The notes below the pieces were generated by a model, which did not search any database, was not told the DNA's origin, and worked only from the letters and a program-made list of their open reading frames with translations. This document shows positions 10,008 through 22,487 of a DNA stretch of 64,000 bases, piece by piece. The stretch spans positions 868,001 through 932,000 of the forward strand of contig NJPS01000011.1 of assembly GCA_002946415.1 (NCBI GenBank), written 5' to 3'. Each line of letters opens with the position of its first letter. The first letter of the stretch is position 1. Origin of the DNA: Rutstroemia sp. NJR-2017a BVV2 (taxonomy: Eukaryota > Ascomycota > Leotiomycetes > Helotiales > Rutstroemiaceae). A program made the translations under genes and the position numbers.

Positions 10008-12864
10008 ATTCCAAGTCTGATTTTGAGTTAAAACTATGTGTTAAAAGGTTATGGATGAAATGAATGAAGACCGTCGAGGCGTGTGGTGATACGATTAGAT
10101 GCACGGTCAACGTGATCTACTTGAACTGACAAGATAGAATAGAACAAATAAAAGAGGGAATATAAAAGAGAGGAGCCCGCCGAAATATCTTGAACTTTCC
10201 GAATAGAAGAGAGAATGCTTGGAACGAGGTGGAAAGTAATGAGAATGAGGCCAGCGAAAGGTCCTGTACTTATTCTTAAGTCTTGGCATCCGTAACGTCT
10301 GAACTTTTCAGTGGAGCCCGAAATGGAAAGACGGGCACATAGAACACACACACACAGGAGTAGCCATGATCCTGCGTACATTGGCAATGGCGATCCCGTT
10401 GTCGCATAGAAAGTTGTGAAACTGGATGTGAGATCAAAGCTGTCGCAGCGTCTGGAGCAAGTGCCATCTGAAAAGGAATGATCCAGGCTAAGCGAAAGTT
10501 GGGGCGCAAGGTAGAATCTTAAAATTTATCAGATGGCTTGTCTAATCTACGGTTATCCGGTCTGATCTGGGTGCACACGTACGAAAGCAGGTCTTGGACA
10601 TGGATGAGAATGCTTGAAGTGGGATGAAATGGGTGCGATGCAGCCAGGGAAGGGTTGGTGGAAAAAGGGCTGATGAGAAACCGCAACTGTCTGAGGTTCA
10701 AGGATAGTAAAACTCGCCAAAACCTTCGACCACCAGGACTGTGGTCAGTGGCCAGCACTCATATCTAATCAGCATCGAGAGTCGATGAAATCCCTGGCGA
10801 CAAAGGATGGTACGACTATGATGTATGGCATTGTGTGTTGAGTGTAGCATGGGAGAGTTATATAGGTGTTATATAGTCGACGGAACATTTGGAATCTTTT
10901 CACAAAGTGGTTCGATATTGACGTTGAGCAATGATTATGTAAGTCTTCCTTTCATACTTTCGTACTATCCACCAGATCCTACCACGCCTACGTCTGATCT
11001 CGCTGGGAAAAGCGCAAGCGGAGAGCGGAAACCGGAGAGCGAAACTGATCTTTCTCTACCGTCGACACCGTAGAGCTGCTGGAAAGACCGCCGACGTATG
11101 GACCAGACTTAGTGGACACGAACTCAGTATCGCAGCGTTATCATCCCTACTCAAAGATTCCACATCACATCGGATGAGCCCTGACCGAGCGCTGGTCCTC
11201 TCGTCTCCTTCTACATCGGAGCCATTGAATTTGACAGATTCGCGTTTCATACTACACACGAGTTCACCAAGCTCAGAAACCTCATAGGAGATAAAGTAAG
11301 GTTAAACTGCTGATCTGCAATCTTGATATGCCTTTGAACAAGCTTAACGACAACACGCACGTACACACAATGAACGGCTTTTGGGCCTTTGGGCCTTTGG
11401 CAGCTGTCATCCGACTTCCCTTGGCTGCTTCCTCTTCTTCATTCCGCACCTCTTACAAATCCTGTCACAGATATTTGAGCCCCAAGATACCTGACCCTGT
11501 CCAGAAGATGCCGATGCCGAGAATGCCCACTTATCCACCGTCTCTGAGCGCGGATCTCAAATGCTTAGCCCTCGAGCCTTCATAAAATGTGTTGATAAGA
11601 TTCTTACTGTAAGCGCAGGTATCAGATGTATCATGGGCGATGAGAGGCAACATGATTGACGTTGGAATGAACTCGTCATAGCGTTTTTCAGTGGGGGAAG
11701 GGGAATGACATGAAGCGAAACCGGGCTGGGCTCCTCCTCTGTTCCTATGTGCCTGTGTTCCTGTGTTCCTGTGTTTGTCGGATTTCTACATTACATGTAT
11801 GTTTGCTTGTAGTTGAATGCTCAAGTGTTCTCAACTGTCCTGGGGTGTTTCTGCAATGGCGCCAAGTAAATCGTTTGCAAATAGAACTACAAGTATGAAA
11901 CTCATATACAAGCTTACGGGCGGCACGTACTTCTGTACGGCGCTTCTCATTCATCAGTTGGCATCTCCTAAGACTTCTTTGCAGTGACACCACCTCGCTG
12001 AACTTTCTCACCTCGGGCAGTGTGCGAAGTAGAGATTTACACCTCTCAAGCACCCCACGACATCTCGCACGATTTACCGACTGGCCAACAAACCTAACGG
12101 CCGCAAAGGGAGCTCCGTCTTCGGAATCCGACAGTTTTGTGGAGATAGGCAAGAGGAAATGGAATTGAACCTCGCCGCATGTATGCTTTTCGCTGACCGA
12201 CCGCTGCTAGGATTGGACATGTTGCGGGGCGTGGCATTGGCAGATGGCGTTGGAGATTGGTAATATCCATCGCGATGAGGCACATACGGGCGATGACAAT
12301 GTGAATCGCTATGCAGATCGTATGATTGAAGCCATCTCCAATTGTACCGCGGGCAACGAGACAAGGCGGCCAGCTCTGCTCACAGAGCACCGGTCAGCAC
12401 TAACTCGGGGATCAACCCTGTAACCGTAGCATTAACTCGCACAGAGGAAAGTTCACACTGAACTTCTTCACCAAAAAATTATCATCCCACACGAAATTAT
12501 CCATTCCTTTCCATTCCTATCCATTCCTACCCTCTCCCACTTCGTCCCCTCTTCTCCCATTGTTCTTTTACGAGTACGAAGATATACTTCGCATTAGATT
12601 ACGTACGAACTCCCTATCCTCCCTTTCCTCCCTTTCCTGCTTTATAAAAGGCCTCTCTCTTCTTGTTCTTTGTCGCATGTCTCACCAAGCCTGTTCAGAC
12701 CCAGCAATTCATCCTCAAGAAAAAGTGCGCGACAACCACAACCACAACTTCGATATTATCTATATCTAGATCTTACCAATCTCTTCGCTACGTCGTTATA
12801 CTTATCTTTGAATTATTAATATCTATATCCAGACACACCAAAGTTACAAATCACGCCACCTGCA
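10008..12864. other. Long intergenic region (2.9 kb)
   Basis: This is the shared upstream side of the minus-strand secreted-protein gene and plus-strand EMG1. Frames such as 11745-12152 and 12074-12390 overlap each other, lack domains and have no consistent splice signals. A CA run lies at about 10348-10360 and CT-rich tracts at 12500-12660 lead into the EMG1 TATA box. A non-coding RNA cannot be excluded, but nothing supports one. Confidence 0.45.
12643..12650 (+). promoter_or_regulatory. TATA box of EMG1
   Basis: TATAAAAG follows a pyrimidine-rich tract (CCCTTTCCTCCCTTTCC) and lies 215 bases before the EMG1 ATG, a reasonable distance for a fungal core promoter. Confidence 0.5.
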
Positions 12865-13985
12865 ATGCCTTCTTCACCAGAACCCAGAGCAGTCAAGCGA
12901 CCAAGTATGAAAAATTTCTTTTTCCTTCTCGTTACCCTCCCTCCCTCCCATCCACTGTCCACCACCCAAAATCTCTTTCCCAACAGGTGGAGAAGGAGGC
13001 AAGAAATCGCTTCTCGTTCTTCTCGCAACGTTCATTGCCATAGAAACACCGCAGTGTATTTGGCGCAAAACTGATCTATCTGACGCGTTTTAAATTTTCG
13101 ACATCTCTCAAAATTCTATTCGTGACGTCCGAAATCTCAACATTTCAGCGCACATTCCCACTAACCTCTCAATTCATGATGGCAGGAACTCAATCAGAAC
13201 CACCACCAAGTCTTCCTCAAGTTATCGCTGAGCAACATGTTCCAATTCCTTCTACCGACAAAGATTCTCAGCGATTGATTGTTGTCTTGTCACATGCCAG
13301 TCTTGAGACCTACAAGTCTTCTTCTGGCGGCGGAGGTGGAAGACCCGGCGCACGCGATGAGAAATACTCTCTACTTAACAGTGATGAGCACATTGGCATT
13401 ATGCGCAAGATGAATCGCGATATCAGCGATGCTAGACCGGATATCACACATCAGGTTCGAATTTTCATCGTCATATTCGCAGTGAGGAACCTGCTAACCT
13501 TACCACAGTGCCTTCTTACTCTCCTCGACTCGCCCATTAATAAAGCCGGAAAACTTCAAATCTACATTCACACTGCGAAGGGAGTCTTGATTGAGGTCAG
13601 CCCAACGGTCCGAATTCCGCGTACATTCAAACGTTTCGCCGGTCTCATGGTCCAATTATTACATCGCCTTTCCATCAGATCCGTCAATTCACAAGAAAAA
13701 CTCCTCAAGGTTATCCCCAATCCGATCACCGACCACCTTCCCCCGAACTGTCGAAAGGTCACATTAAGTTTCGAATCGTCATTGGTGCGTGTTCGAGATT
13801 ATATGGAGACCTTGGCCCCGAAGGAGAGTATCTGTGTGTTTGTCGGTGCCATGGCCAAAGGTTCGGATAATTTCGCGGACGACCTTGTGGACGAAAAAAT
13901 CTCCATCAGTAACTACAGTCTATCTGCAAGTGTGGCATGCAGCAAGTTTTGCCATGCTGCAGAGGATGCATGGGACATCATTTAG
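12865..13985 (+). CDS. EMG1: 18S rRNA (pseudouridine-N1)-methyltransferase EMG1/NEP1
   Basis: SPOUT-class methyltransferase that N1-methylates a pseudouridine of 18S rRNA and is needed for 40S biogenesis in the nucleolus. Exons 12865-12904, 13186-13454 and 13509-13985 give about 261 residues, the usual length. Exon 1 encodes [13 protein letters not shown]. The body has [14 protein letters not shown], the Gly-rich loop [79 protein letters not shown] and the closing [20 protein letters not shown] motif, all typical of NEP1. Intron 1 (281 bp) is long and contains a second plausible acceptor near 12986 that would bring in stop codons. The donor of intron 2 (GTTCGA) is unusual, but the protein alignment requires it. 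Confidence 0.95.
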
Positions 13986-16061
13986 GGTGGAACATTGTCA
14001 TAGCTCCTCATGGGTCCCCTTCGCATTCAATAGACTACAATCGGTAACCGCGGGGTAGGACGCACGCAACTCTGGGAAGTGCTTGCAGTGGACATTTGGG
14101 GATATGGGTCGATTCGAAAAGGTGAAAGCGGGACCATTCGGCAGATTGAACGATACTAACATCGATCGGTATGCTTGTGGTCGCCGGGCTTGGGTGTCTA
14201 TGTGCTCTGTCTCTGTTTTTGCAACCAAAACATCAGGCGTTCAACATCAGATCCAAGACGCTTTAGTCGTCTTCGTGGATCACTTCAACATGGTCCACAT
14301 CTCCTTTGTCTTTCAGCATTGTCCTATACGTAGCTTAGTAGCTACTCCGGGGGTTGAAACGCACGTCCCGTTTTCTCATGCATATTTTCAGCGTAAACTT
14401 TCTGTATCGGCTTCCACTCTCGAGTCAGCCTTTATGCGGGAAGCTGATTCTGTATGTAGAAAATTGGTTCATCGGCTGCTTTGTGGCAGATGCTACCGCG
14501 AGTCATTTCTTGATAGCGGATAGCCTCATGTACTCAGATATTACATTGGTCAATGATAGGAAGGATTCAATATTCAAGCAAATAAAAGTGCCTTGAAGTC
14601 AATCCACCCATGTCCGCCCCATCTTTACTTCGAGCCAAGAATCCTTTTACGTGGTCAGAAATGGGATGTCCAGTGCCAGCTTCGACAGACAAGTACAACG
14701 AATCTATACATGCAGGTCTAGATGTAGGTCAGATCAAAATGGAAGCTACAGATCTGAAAGGTATAGTCAAATGTTTTTCACCCTTTCCCCTTCTCCCTAA
14801 ACCGACATGGAAAAGTGGAATCACAACATCTTGCCCATTGGACCGAGAATCGGCATCGAGGGACTCGACCATTCTATTCGTCCCGTTTTGAGAGCATCCC
14901 CATCTTTTTCACACCAATCGAGGGGTTTGAGGCGACCCATGATCCTGGTCTGGAGCGGTCGCGCGTATGCATGTTACGAGATTCCTTTGGACGGGAGATC
15001 TTCATTCGCGAGACGAGACGTGGCATGCGGAGAAGCAGCCTCTCCCTTAACGAAACAGCATGAACGGTTAGTCTGCATTGTCCGCACCGGATTCTTTTCC
15101 CATTTTTCTCACTACGCGATGCTACTGATCCAACTATCTTTATGACCACAATTTGGGACAGGTTTGGGTTGGGCTCGGTCCTTGCACGCCAGCTCGCACG
15201 CCAGGCACGAACAATACCCATAATTCGTCCGTTCGAGTAAAATAGATAAGCAGGTCGACCAAAGGGAAGTGTGCAAAGTACAGAAACTTGTGGGGTTGCG
15301 TGCATGGGTTCCTTATGTCGGTGTGGTGATTTGGTGAATTCGAGGATGAGGCGACAGCTGTCAGCTCCAACTGCATGCATATATTGGTCACTTTACATAC
15401 GAAGCAATTTCTATTTCATGATTCTATTGTCTTCTCGTACATGCCTAATCTCCGTGCTCTCTCTTGTCCTTTTGCCTGGCCGACTCGGTTCGCTTTATTA
15501 TATACAGGAGCTTGAGGCCTCCAGAACCACAGTTCCTGCGGAATACTCACGAACTTTGCATACTCTTTTCACCTGATTGAACGAATTCGGAGCACAGTAC
15601 GAGCACGACTTATTTTCCTTGTGTATAGGAGGTCCAGTTTTTATTTTATTTCTTGTTTTTATTCTCTCGATCATCATCATAGATCGGATATTTTCGTACC
15701 TGCTTCTTTACCGCATTTTCCCAACCTCGCCAAAATAGCATCTGCATTTGCCATCACAGCATTTTTGTCTCAGACTCTACCTCCGGCCGAGATCCGCATT
15801 TACATCCACATTCGCACATTCGCACATTCGCACATTCGCACCGCATAGGAAAAACTAAAATAATCACCCGTTCCACCACAGATGAATATATCATTCATCT
15901 GATCTCTAGATTTATACGCACCTTTCCAGTCGTGTGTTTTTTGAGACTTTTTTTGCGTTGCCGGTACCATCGACTTTCACACACATAAAATCAGATCAGC
16001 AGACACCTACATCTAGGAGAGTACAGAATTAAGCGTCACTCGTCAGGAATAACCAGGAAAC
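13986..16061. other. Intergenic region (2.1 kb)
   Basis: No gene supported. Frames at 14083-14523, 14874-15380 and 15271-15576 overlap one another and look random. An 8-bp tandem repeat lies at 15808-15839. The last 300 bases are T/C-rich and probably belong to the promoter and leader of the following gene. Confidence 0.45.
15808..15839. repeat. Tandem repeat, 4 x ACATTCGC
   Basis: Four perfect copies of the 8-bp unit ACATTCGC stand 220 bases upstream of the gene at 16062. Confidence 0.9.
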
Positions 16062-17534
16062 ATGTCTCGCGCACCTGCTCGCCCCTCCACGATCGTTACC
16101 GCCGCCACGGAGAAGGAAGCTCGCCGTGTTTTGCAATGGCAGGAAGATGTCGCTCGTAGCTGTAGCGGGGCGGGATCCGACCGCGATGAAGAAGAGGATC
16201 ATGGCCGTAATACCCGCGCCCCATCACAGGTATCCCGTGCTCTCGATCATCCACCACCCTTCCGCCGTGCCGAAACTTTTCCCCGCATTATGAAACGAGA
16301 AATCACGGAACACTACGGCGATCACGTCCCATCTCAGGTCGCTCTTCAACGTCACCAGGTCCATGACGACGACGAGGAACAACCAATCTATGTTGACGAG
16401 ATAGACCAGGAGGACAGGGAGAAGGAGAAGGCGGGCGGGTTCCTTGGTCTGTCTAATAAGCAGCTTGTTGGGACATTTCTCGGTGCCGCGGCAGGCGCGG
16501 CTTTTGCTTACGCAATGGTAAAGTCAGAAGACCCAGAATATCAACTTGAGCCCGAAGCTCAAAGACCCATGCCTGTTCGCCGTAGCTATACTACCGGTCA
16601 TGCTGAGACGATTGCCAGTTCGAATCGCAGCAGTGCTGCGGGTGGTCCGGAGAGAAGGTATAGAGTTCTTGAGGCACCAATGCCACCACCAGCAACACAA
16701 AGCACTTATTCCCGTGCCCCACAAAGGGAGAGGGAGAGAGATCTTCAACCAATCGCCGAGAGAAAATACTACAACGACCGCCCAGGCGCACTTGGTGCTA
16801 AACTTCGTACTCGGAGTACAGCTGACGGTATGGATGGATCACAAGCCGACACCGCAAAACCACCGACTGCCATCAACACTGGTGCACAATCTGTAGCACC
16901 TTCTCGTCACACCTCCGGGCACCGCCGTGAAGCTGACAGATCGAGTCAGGTAAGCAGAAGGAGCAACGAAAGTGAGCGAACCAGCACGGTCAAAGCAGCG
17001 AGTCGTGCCCCAACTCAGGTCAGCCGTGCGCCAACTGCTCTTCCTACCAGAAGCCGCGCTGGACCCGAGGCCGAGTATGAATACGTTCAGGCTGGACCAA
17101 TTCATGGCCGACCTTCATCTCAAGCACCATCTCAAGTACCACGTCGCGATTCTGGTGATGCAAAATCGAGAGTTTCCCAATCGCATACGACTATCAAGTT
17201 CTCGCCCTCGAAAGCAGGCTCTCAAGTGGCGATCCCTAGAAGTGAAGCGACATGGGAAAGAGATGATGCGAGCTCGGTTGCTGAATCGAGTGTTCCTAGG
17301 AATGTACCATTGCCGGCTAGTACGGTTGTGAGTGCAAGATACGGAGGAGGCTACAGGGAGCAAGGTAGTGGATACACACATGCACCATCTGCTGTCAGGC
17401 AGGAGAGAGAAGGAAGTGTCTGGGGTGGAAGAGATGCAATGAGCGTTGCGCCGAGCGACAGCGTTAGTAGTGTAGGGAGTAAGAGGGAGAGAATTGAAAG
17501 ATTGAGGGGAAGGTTGGAGAGCTCCAGGGTCTGA
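16062..17534 (+). CDS. Ser/Arg-rich disordered protein with one glycine-zipper hydrophobic segment
   Basis: Single-exon frame of 490 residues, starting MSRAPARPSTIVTAATEKEA in a good context (AAACATG). Residues about 129-150 (FLGLSNKQLVGTFLGAAAGA) form a hydrophobic stretch with Gly-x3-Gly spacing, which could be one membrane segment or a glycine zipper. The flanks are acidic before it and highly disordered after it, with repeated S/R/Q words such as QVSRA, APSQVS and SSQVSRRS. Low sequence complexity and many Arg/Ser pairs suggest phosphorylation-regulated disorder. I recognise no catalytic domain. Codon use and length support a real gene. Confidence 0.8.
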   Translation: MSRAPARPSTIVTAATEKEARRVLQWQEDVARSCSGAGSDRDEEEDHGRNTRAPSQVSRALDHPPPFRRAETFPRIMKREITEHYGDHVPSQVALQRHQVHDDDEEQPIYVDEIDQEDREKEKAGGFLGLSNKQLVGTFLGAAAGAAFAYAMVKSEDPEYQLEPEAQRPMPVRRSYTTGHAETIASSNRSSAAGGPERRYRVLEAPMPPPATQSTYSRAPQRERERDLQPIAERKYYNDRPGALGAKLRTRSTADGMDGSQADTAKPPTAINTGAQSVAPSRHTSGHRREADRSSQVSRRSNESERTSTVKAASRAPTQVSRAPTALPTRSRAGPEAEYEYVQAGPIHGRPSSQAPSQVPRRDSGDAKSRVSQSHTTIKFSPSKAGSQVAIPRSEATWERDDASSVAESSVPRNVPLPASTVVSARYGGGYREQGSGYTHAPSAVRQEREGSVWGGRDAMSVAPSDSVSSVGSKRERIERLRGRLESSRV

Positions 17535-18755
17535 GTCTCCGGGTGACTTGGGCACGGAGTTTGATATACATTGGCATGGAACGGGAGTTCTATGAATAGT
17601 TTCGTTTTCATGGATTGGGTGTGTGGAGGAATTGACTGGAGAGGCTGCTGTTGAAATTTGCTCACGAAAGACATGTCTCACATACTTTTCTTTGGTTATT
17701 TTACGAGGTGTTAATTTGGATTGTATATGAAGATTGCGGATATGTTTTCCTTTACAATTCTCTTGGTTTGCATGCTTATCTTAATGATGATACATTACAG
17801 ATGATTTATGAAGAGAAATGAACAAGTTGACTCACTCGTCGTTACTCAGTGACATTCATACGATTCATGGAAGGGGTCAATGGTCCAGCTTGGTAACAAT
17901 AGGCGAATAAGGCTTACTGGCGAGACAGCTTCCCGTCTTCCCAAGGCTTGGGCTCTCTATCTTTCGTATTTTTTTGTGAAACATTACCAAGGGGAACGGG
18001 AACGGGAACGGGAACGGGGGAGGAGCATTTCACCCACCCACGCCGTCTCCATCTGCCTATCAATATTGAGACCCCTGATTTACACGCGACCATTTGCGCA
18101 TTCTGTAAGCAAGCCCGACCACACGCCGTCGATCTTTTCCTGAAATCGACCCACGTCACAACGCCTCTAGTGGCGGCCGACCTAGAAGGCTAGAACTACT
18201 CCAAAGTTTAAATTTTCTTTTTCCTTATCCCAACTACTACTCTTTGCATTCCTCTTACCTCACCGAAACTTCCATAAATGTCTAGTACATACATAAGGGG
18301 TTGTTGAACTCTGAACCCTTTCTGCCACCTTTCTTCAGTATCGTGGGAATCCTCGTCGTGGGTCTAGTCGAAGGTTAATCTAGTGGATAGGAGAGTGGCT
18401 GTTGATGTGTGGAGTTCGGGGTGTCTAACTTTCAAATTCTGTTTTCGGAAAGTCTTGGCATATTGATGTTTAGTTTCATCAGATTGAATTTCTTTGCTAC
18501 GAGATTACCATCCCTTTCTCAGCTGAAAGCAAGTCGCAAAAAAAGTCATTGCAAAAGGATGTTTTTAAAAAATTATCGCAGATCCAAACGATCCATGATA
18601 GCGCATTCAGCCCCAATTCGATGAACATCCAGTCCGAGCGTAGGTTTGCTTATTTGCTTCTTAGAGGTAAGATGGTTGTTGAGCCTTTCTGGGGATTTAT
18701 CTGGTGTGCTATCTACTATCTACTCCATTTCATGTTTCCAAGGAAAGTATGCTGA
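17535..18755. other. Intergenic region (1.2 kb)
   Basis: 3' flank of the Ser/Arg-rich gene and 5' flank of the histidine kinase. It contains a GGGAAC hexamer repeat (17992-18015). Small frames at 18409-18755 are AT-rich and have no domain. Confidence 0.45.
17992..18015. repeat. Tandem repeat, 4 x GGGAAC
   Basis: Four head-to-tail GGGAAC hexamers run into a G5 tract on the plus strand. Confidence 0.9.
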
Positions 18756-21700
18756 ATGATGCTTCTCAATAGAAGTGCTCCTGAACCGCGCCTTTGGACG
18801 TCGCCCCCCACCATGGTTGATGCAAACGATCCGGATGCCGGGGAGTCAATGCCAGGCGCATATGGAAATAGCATCGACCTACAACTCGCGATACTGCGAT
18901 ACCTCCCTACGCCGGTGGTGACGTTGGATCAGCGCAGGAAAATAATATGGACGAACAGGAAGGCCGACGCATTGTTTGGAGGCCTCGGTCCGCTTCAAAG
19001 TTGCAACAATGGAGTGATAGGGAAGGCGTTGCAGGAGCTGGGCGTAGAGCCAACGTCCAATAACTCTTGGGATACTGTATTCGACAAGGAAGAAAGTATA
19101 CGGTTTGGTGCTTCAACGTCACAACATGAGGGGTTTGAGGGTACCCCAGGTGGGGTTGAGGTGGTCTTGAACAATCCGAAATTGAACGACTCCGAGAAGC
19201 ATTATCGAATCGGTATCGAGGTCTTATCTGCGGATTATGGATATTTATTCATTCTGTCTTTCGAACAAATGCTCCACACAGAGCGGCCGTCCTCTAATCT
19301 GGATTCGATATCTCCTGTTAGAAATGGTAGTGGTAAAGAAGCAAACCCTCAGACCAACTCGAAGAAGCACACTGAGCCTAGGAATATCCGCGCTCTCAAA
19401 GAAGGCGTCTTCGATAGCACCAACACGCCAGGATTTATCATTACTGCAGACGAGCAGTTTTATTTGGGAAACCGCAAAGTGCGCGAAATAATTGGCGACA
19501 TGATGGGTGGAGCAGATGGGTGTGAAGGGACCGTGTTCAGGGACGGCCTTCAAATCTGGGATGAGAATTTTGTACGCCGACTAGAACCTGATGAGTACCC
19601 AGGCACGCGCGTAGTCCGAACCCGGGAACCGATTAAAGATTTTCGATGCGGAATCACGCACTCCAGCATGGGCGAAAGACTCACGATGGTTATTACTTGT
19701 GAATGTTTATATGATGGAGACACTGGAGAATTCCTTGGAGCGCTATGCTGGTGTGAACAACTCCAAGATTTTGAGGAGTACTTACTTCAGGAGCGAGAGC
19801 GAGGCTTAAAAAGCCATGAGACAATATGTAACTTGATGCCTCATCTTGTTTGGACGACAACTGTCGAAGGGGGAGCGGATTGGTATTCAACACGGGTAAG
19901 CATAAGCATTTTTATACTTCCCAGTAACTCGAGTTGACATTGCGTATCTAGTGGTATCAGTTCACTGGTTTAACTGAAGAAGAATCGCTCGGTTTTGGCT
20001 TTACAAAAGCTGTTCATCCTGATGACTTGCCGATACTCTTGGAAAAATGGGACAAAGGAAGGGAAAAGGCTCAGGATTGCGAAGTCGAGATAAGGTATCG
20101 TCGAAACGATGGCACTTACAGGTGGATGCACACAAGGGCATGCCCTTTAAAAGATGAGAATGGAAAGATCCTGAAGTGGTATGGGACCAACACAGACATC
20201 AATGATGTGGTGATGCAGAGGATTGAGGCAAAAAGGAACAAGGACCAAATGCTCACTGTCCTTGGTCATGCCGAAGTTAACCTGTTTTCGACCTCGGGTA
20301 GAAAGATTGCCATGGCCGAGAGCGGAATGCTATGGCAGGCTCAAACTATCAAAGGCCAGATTCCAGACCCGCCGTCTTTGGTTGGTAAGGATATAATCGA
20401 GATTTGCAGGGAATTCTGTCCAGGTGGAATGCCAGGTAGGGAGCCATTGCCTTATGAAAATGACAACGAGTTACTAAAGATTGACAGCTCTTGAGAAAGG
20501 CATACTTGACATCTTGGCCGGAAAGATCGAGATGGATAAGGCAGAATACAAGGTTGGCGAGAGAATTTACAAAACTCGGCTGGTAGCGGATCTGGAGCAT
20601 GACAGTGATGATTGCGGACAAGTACCAAAAGTAGTTGGGGTATTAGGTTTGAGTATTGATATCACAGATATGAAAGCCAGGGCTGCTCTGGAGCTTGATA
20701 ACACGAGATTGATGATTGAGGAACAAGCTGCCAAGGAATCAAGTCAAATGAAGAGTCAGTTCCTCGCAAACGTGAGTCAATTCATCCTGTATTTTATGCC
20801 CTTCTGATCAATTACAGATGTCTCATGAGATGAGGACTCCTACAGCTGTAAGTTTCTCCTATATCACAATCTGGTTCGTTGCTGACCGTGTCAAGGGAGT
20901 TATCGGTATGGTAGATCTGCTGAGTGAAGACCCCACGTTGACCGCTGAGCAACGAGAGTATGTCTCTAGCATTCAACTATCCGCAAAAGCTCTACTCACC
21001 ATTGTTAATGACATTCTCGACTTCTCCAAAATCGAGTCTGGTCGTCTGGACATCGAAGAAGTACCATTTAACCTATCTTCGACGGTCAACGAACTGTGCA
21101 AGCTACTCAGGGTTTTCGCCAGCCAGAAGAATCTAAATTTTGTTTACAAGAACGAAATTGATGAAGGCTTGGAAGTGCTGGGTGATCCGGGCAGGATTCG
21201 ACAGGTTCTGTCGAACTTGCTGACAAATGCCCTGAAGTTCACGGAACGGGGCAGTATCAAGATCACGGTGAAAGGCAAAAAGCTAGAGCCACTGGAGAGT
21301 GGAGAGGAGAGAATGGAGACACATTTCATTGTTGAAGATACTGGTATTGGGATAGAAAAGAAGGTCCTAGACAAGCTTTTCAGACCGTTCAGGCAGGGCG
21401 ATTCGTCGACAGCACGACTTTATGGAGGGACAGGCCTTGGCTTGACGATCTCTAGGAACGTAAGCTGCCCCTAACTTCTGCCAATACATATACACTAACC
21501 AGCGGCAGCTTGCAAATCTGATGTCTGGTTCAATCAACCTGGAGTCTGAACATGGTGTCGGCAGCCGCGCACTATTTACGGTTCCCTTGAAAATATCCTC
21601 ATATTGTTCATTCCCTTCGCAATCCGATGATAGTTCTTCTGGATCCAGATTCCAATTCTGCTCATCCAATTACAACACGCATCATCACACTCCGATAGCT

Positions 21701-22487
21701 TCTCGACCTGCTACGCCAATAGCCCCGGCTGAGCAACACCTCATAAACCAACAAATCTCAAATAGTGATACGAATCACGTATTACCTCCCTATTTACGGA
21801 AAGGCAAGGAGCCCGTTGATAGGTATGGAGGTGGGTTGTCATTTGATGAGCGGAAGAAGGTTCATGTTCTGGTTGTAGAGGATAAGTATGTTATCAAGCC
21901 ACGTACTAGAGTCATCACTAATATCGCGCAGTGCTATTAATCAGACCATCGCGCTCAAGACAGTTCGCAAACTCGGGTTTCCAGCCACTGCAGTTTGGAA
22001 TGGTCGCGAAGCGCTCTCATACTTGCTCAATCCTGATGCGAAACGACCACGACCAGATATCATACTTATGGATGTTCAGATGCCGGTAATGGACGGATAT
22101 GAAGCTACAAGAATACTTAGGACAGGGATTGAATACTCGCATGCGCCGAGTCCAAATGAGCACGAAGACGGAACAGAGGTGGAGTCGGCTAGTCTTACGA
22201 TGCGCACGCTTTTGATACGGAGGAAGGGGAAGTTGAGGGATATACCAGTCATTGCAATGACAGCAAGTGCTATACAAGGTGATCAGGAGAAATGTATAAA
22301 GGCGGGAATGGATGGGTATTTAAGTAAACCGGTGGATAAAGATCGTTTGGAGGATATGTTGGTTGAATGGGCTGGAAGGAAGCGAGAGGTGAGGGAGCTT
22401 TCGGTTGAAAAGGAGGATAGGAATGGGCAGGATGAAGATGATAGTGTCATGGAAAAGGACTCGGGTGTTGAACTTGTAAGCGAATAG
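18756..22487 (+). CDS. Hybrid histidine kinase (PAS-HisKA-HATPase-REC)
   Basis: Sensor of a fungal multistep phosphorelay, about 1144 residues from seven exons: 18756-19895, 19952-20435, 20488-20771, 20818-20847, 20896-21459, 21509-21885 and 21932-22487. The N-terminal half has PAS-like modules (about 30-150, 215-340 and 378-490; the last reads [17 protein letters not shown] and ends in a PAC motif). The H-box [10 protein letters not shown] with acceptor His near 639 is encoded almost alone by a 30-bp exon. HATPase_c follows with N-box [14 protein letters not shown] and YGGTGLGL. The receiver has an EDN acidic pair, phospho-acceptor Asp in [12 protein letters not shown] (near 1007) and Lys in YLSKP. 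No transmembrane segment is seen, so it is probably cytosolic and signals to an HPt protein such as YPD1. A second ATG at 18813 could serve as start. The exact histidine-kinase class is not assigned. Confidence 0.94.

Noticed and set aside
10340..10365. CACACACACA run as a possible regulatory element
   Set aside because: Simple microsatellite; nothing ties it to a promoter.
12160..12185. GGAATTGAACC, the reverse of a tRNA T-loop sequence
   Set aside because: The flanks do not form a T-stem and no anticodon or acceptor stem can be drawn.
11745..12390. Three overlapping minus-strand ORFs of 96-135 codons
   Set aside because: Mutually overlapping frames with no recognisable domain and no consistent splice sites.
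14083..14523. 146-codon plus-strand ORF
   Set aside because: It overlaps other frames, has no domain and no splice partners; composition looks random.
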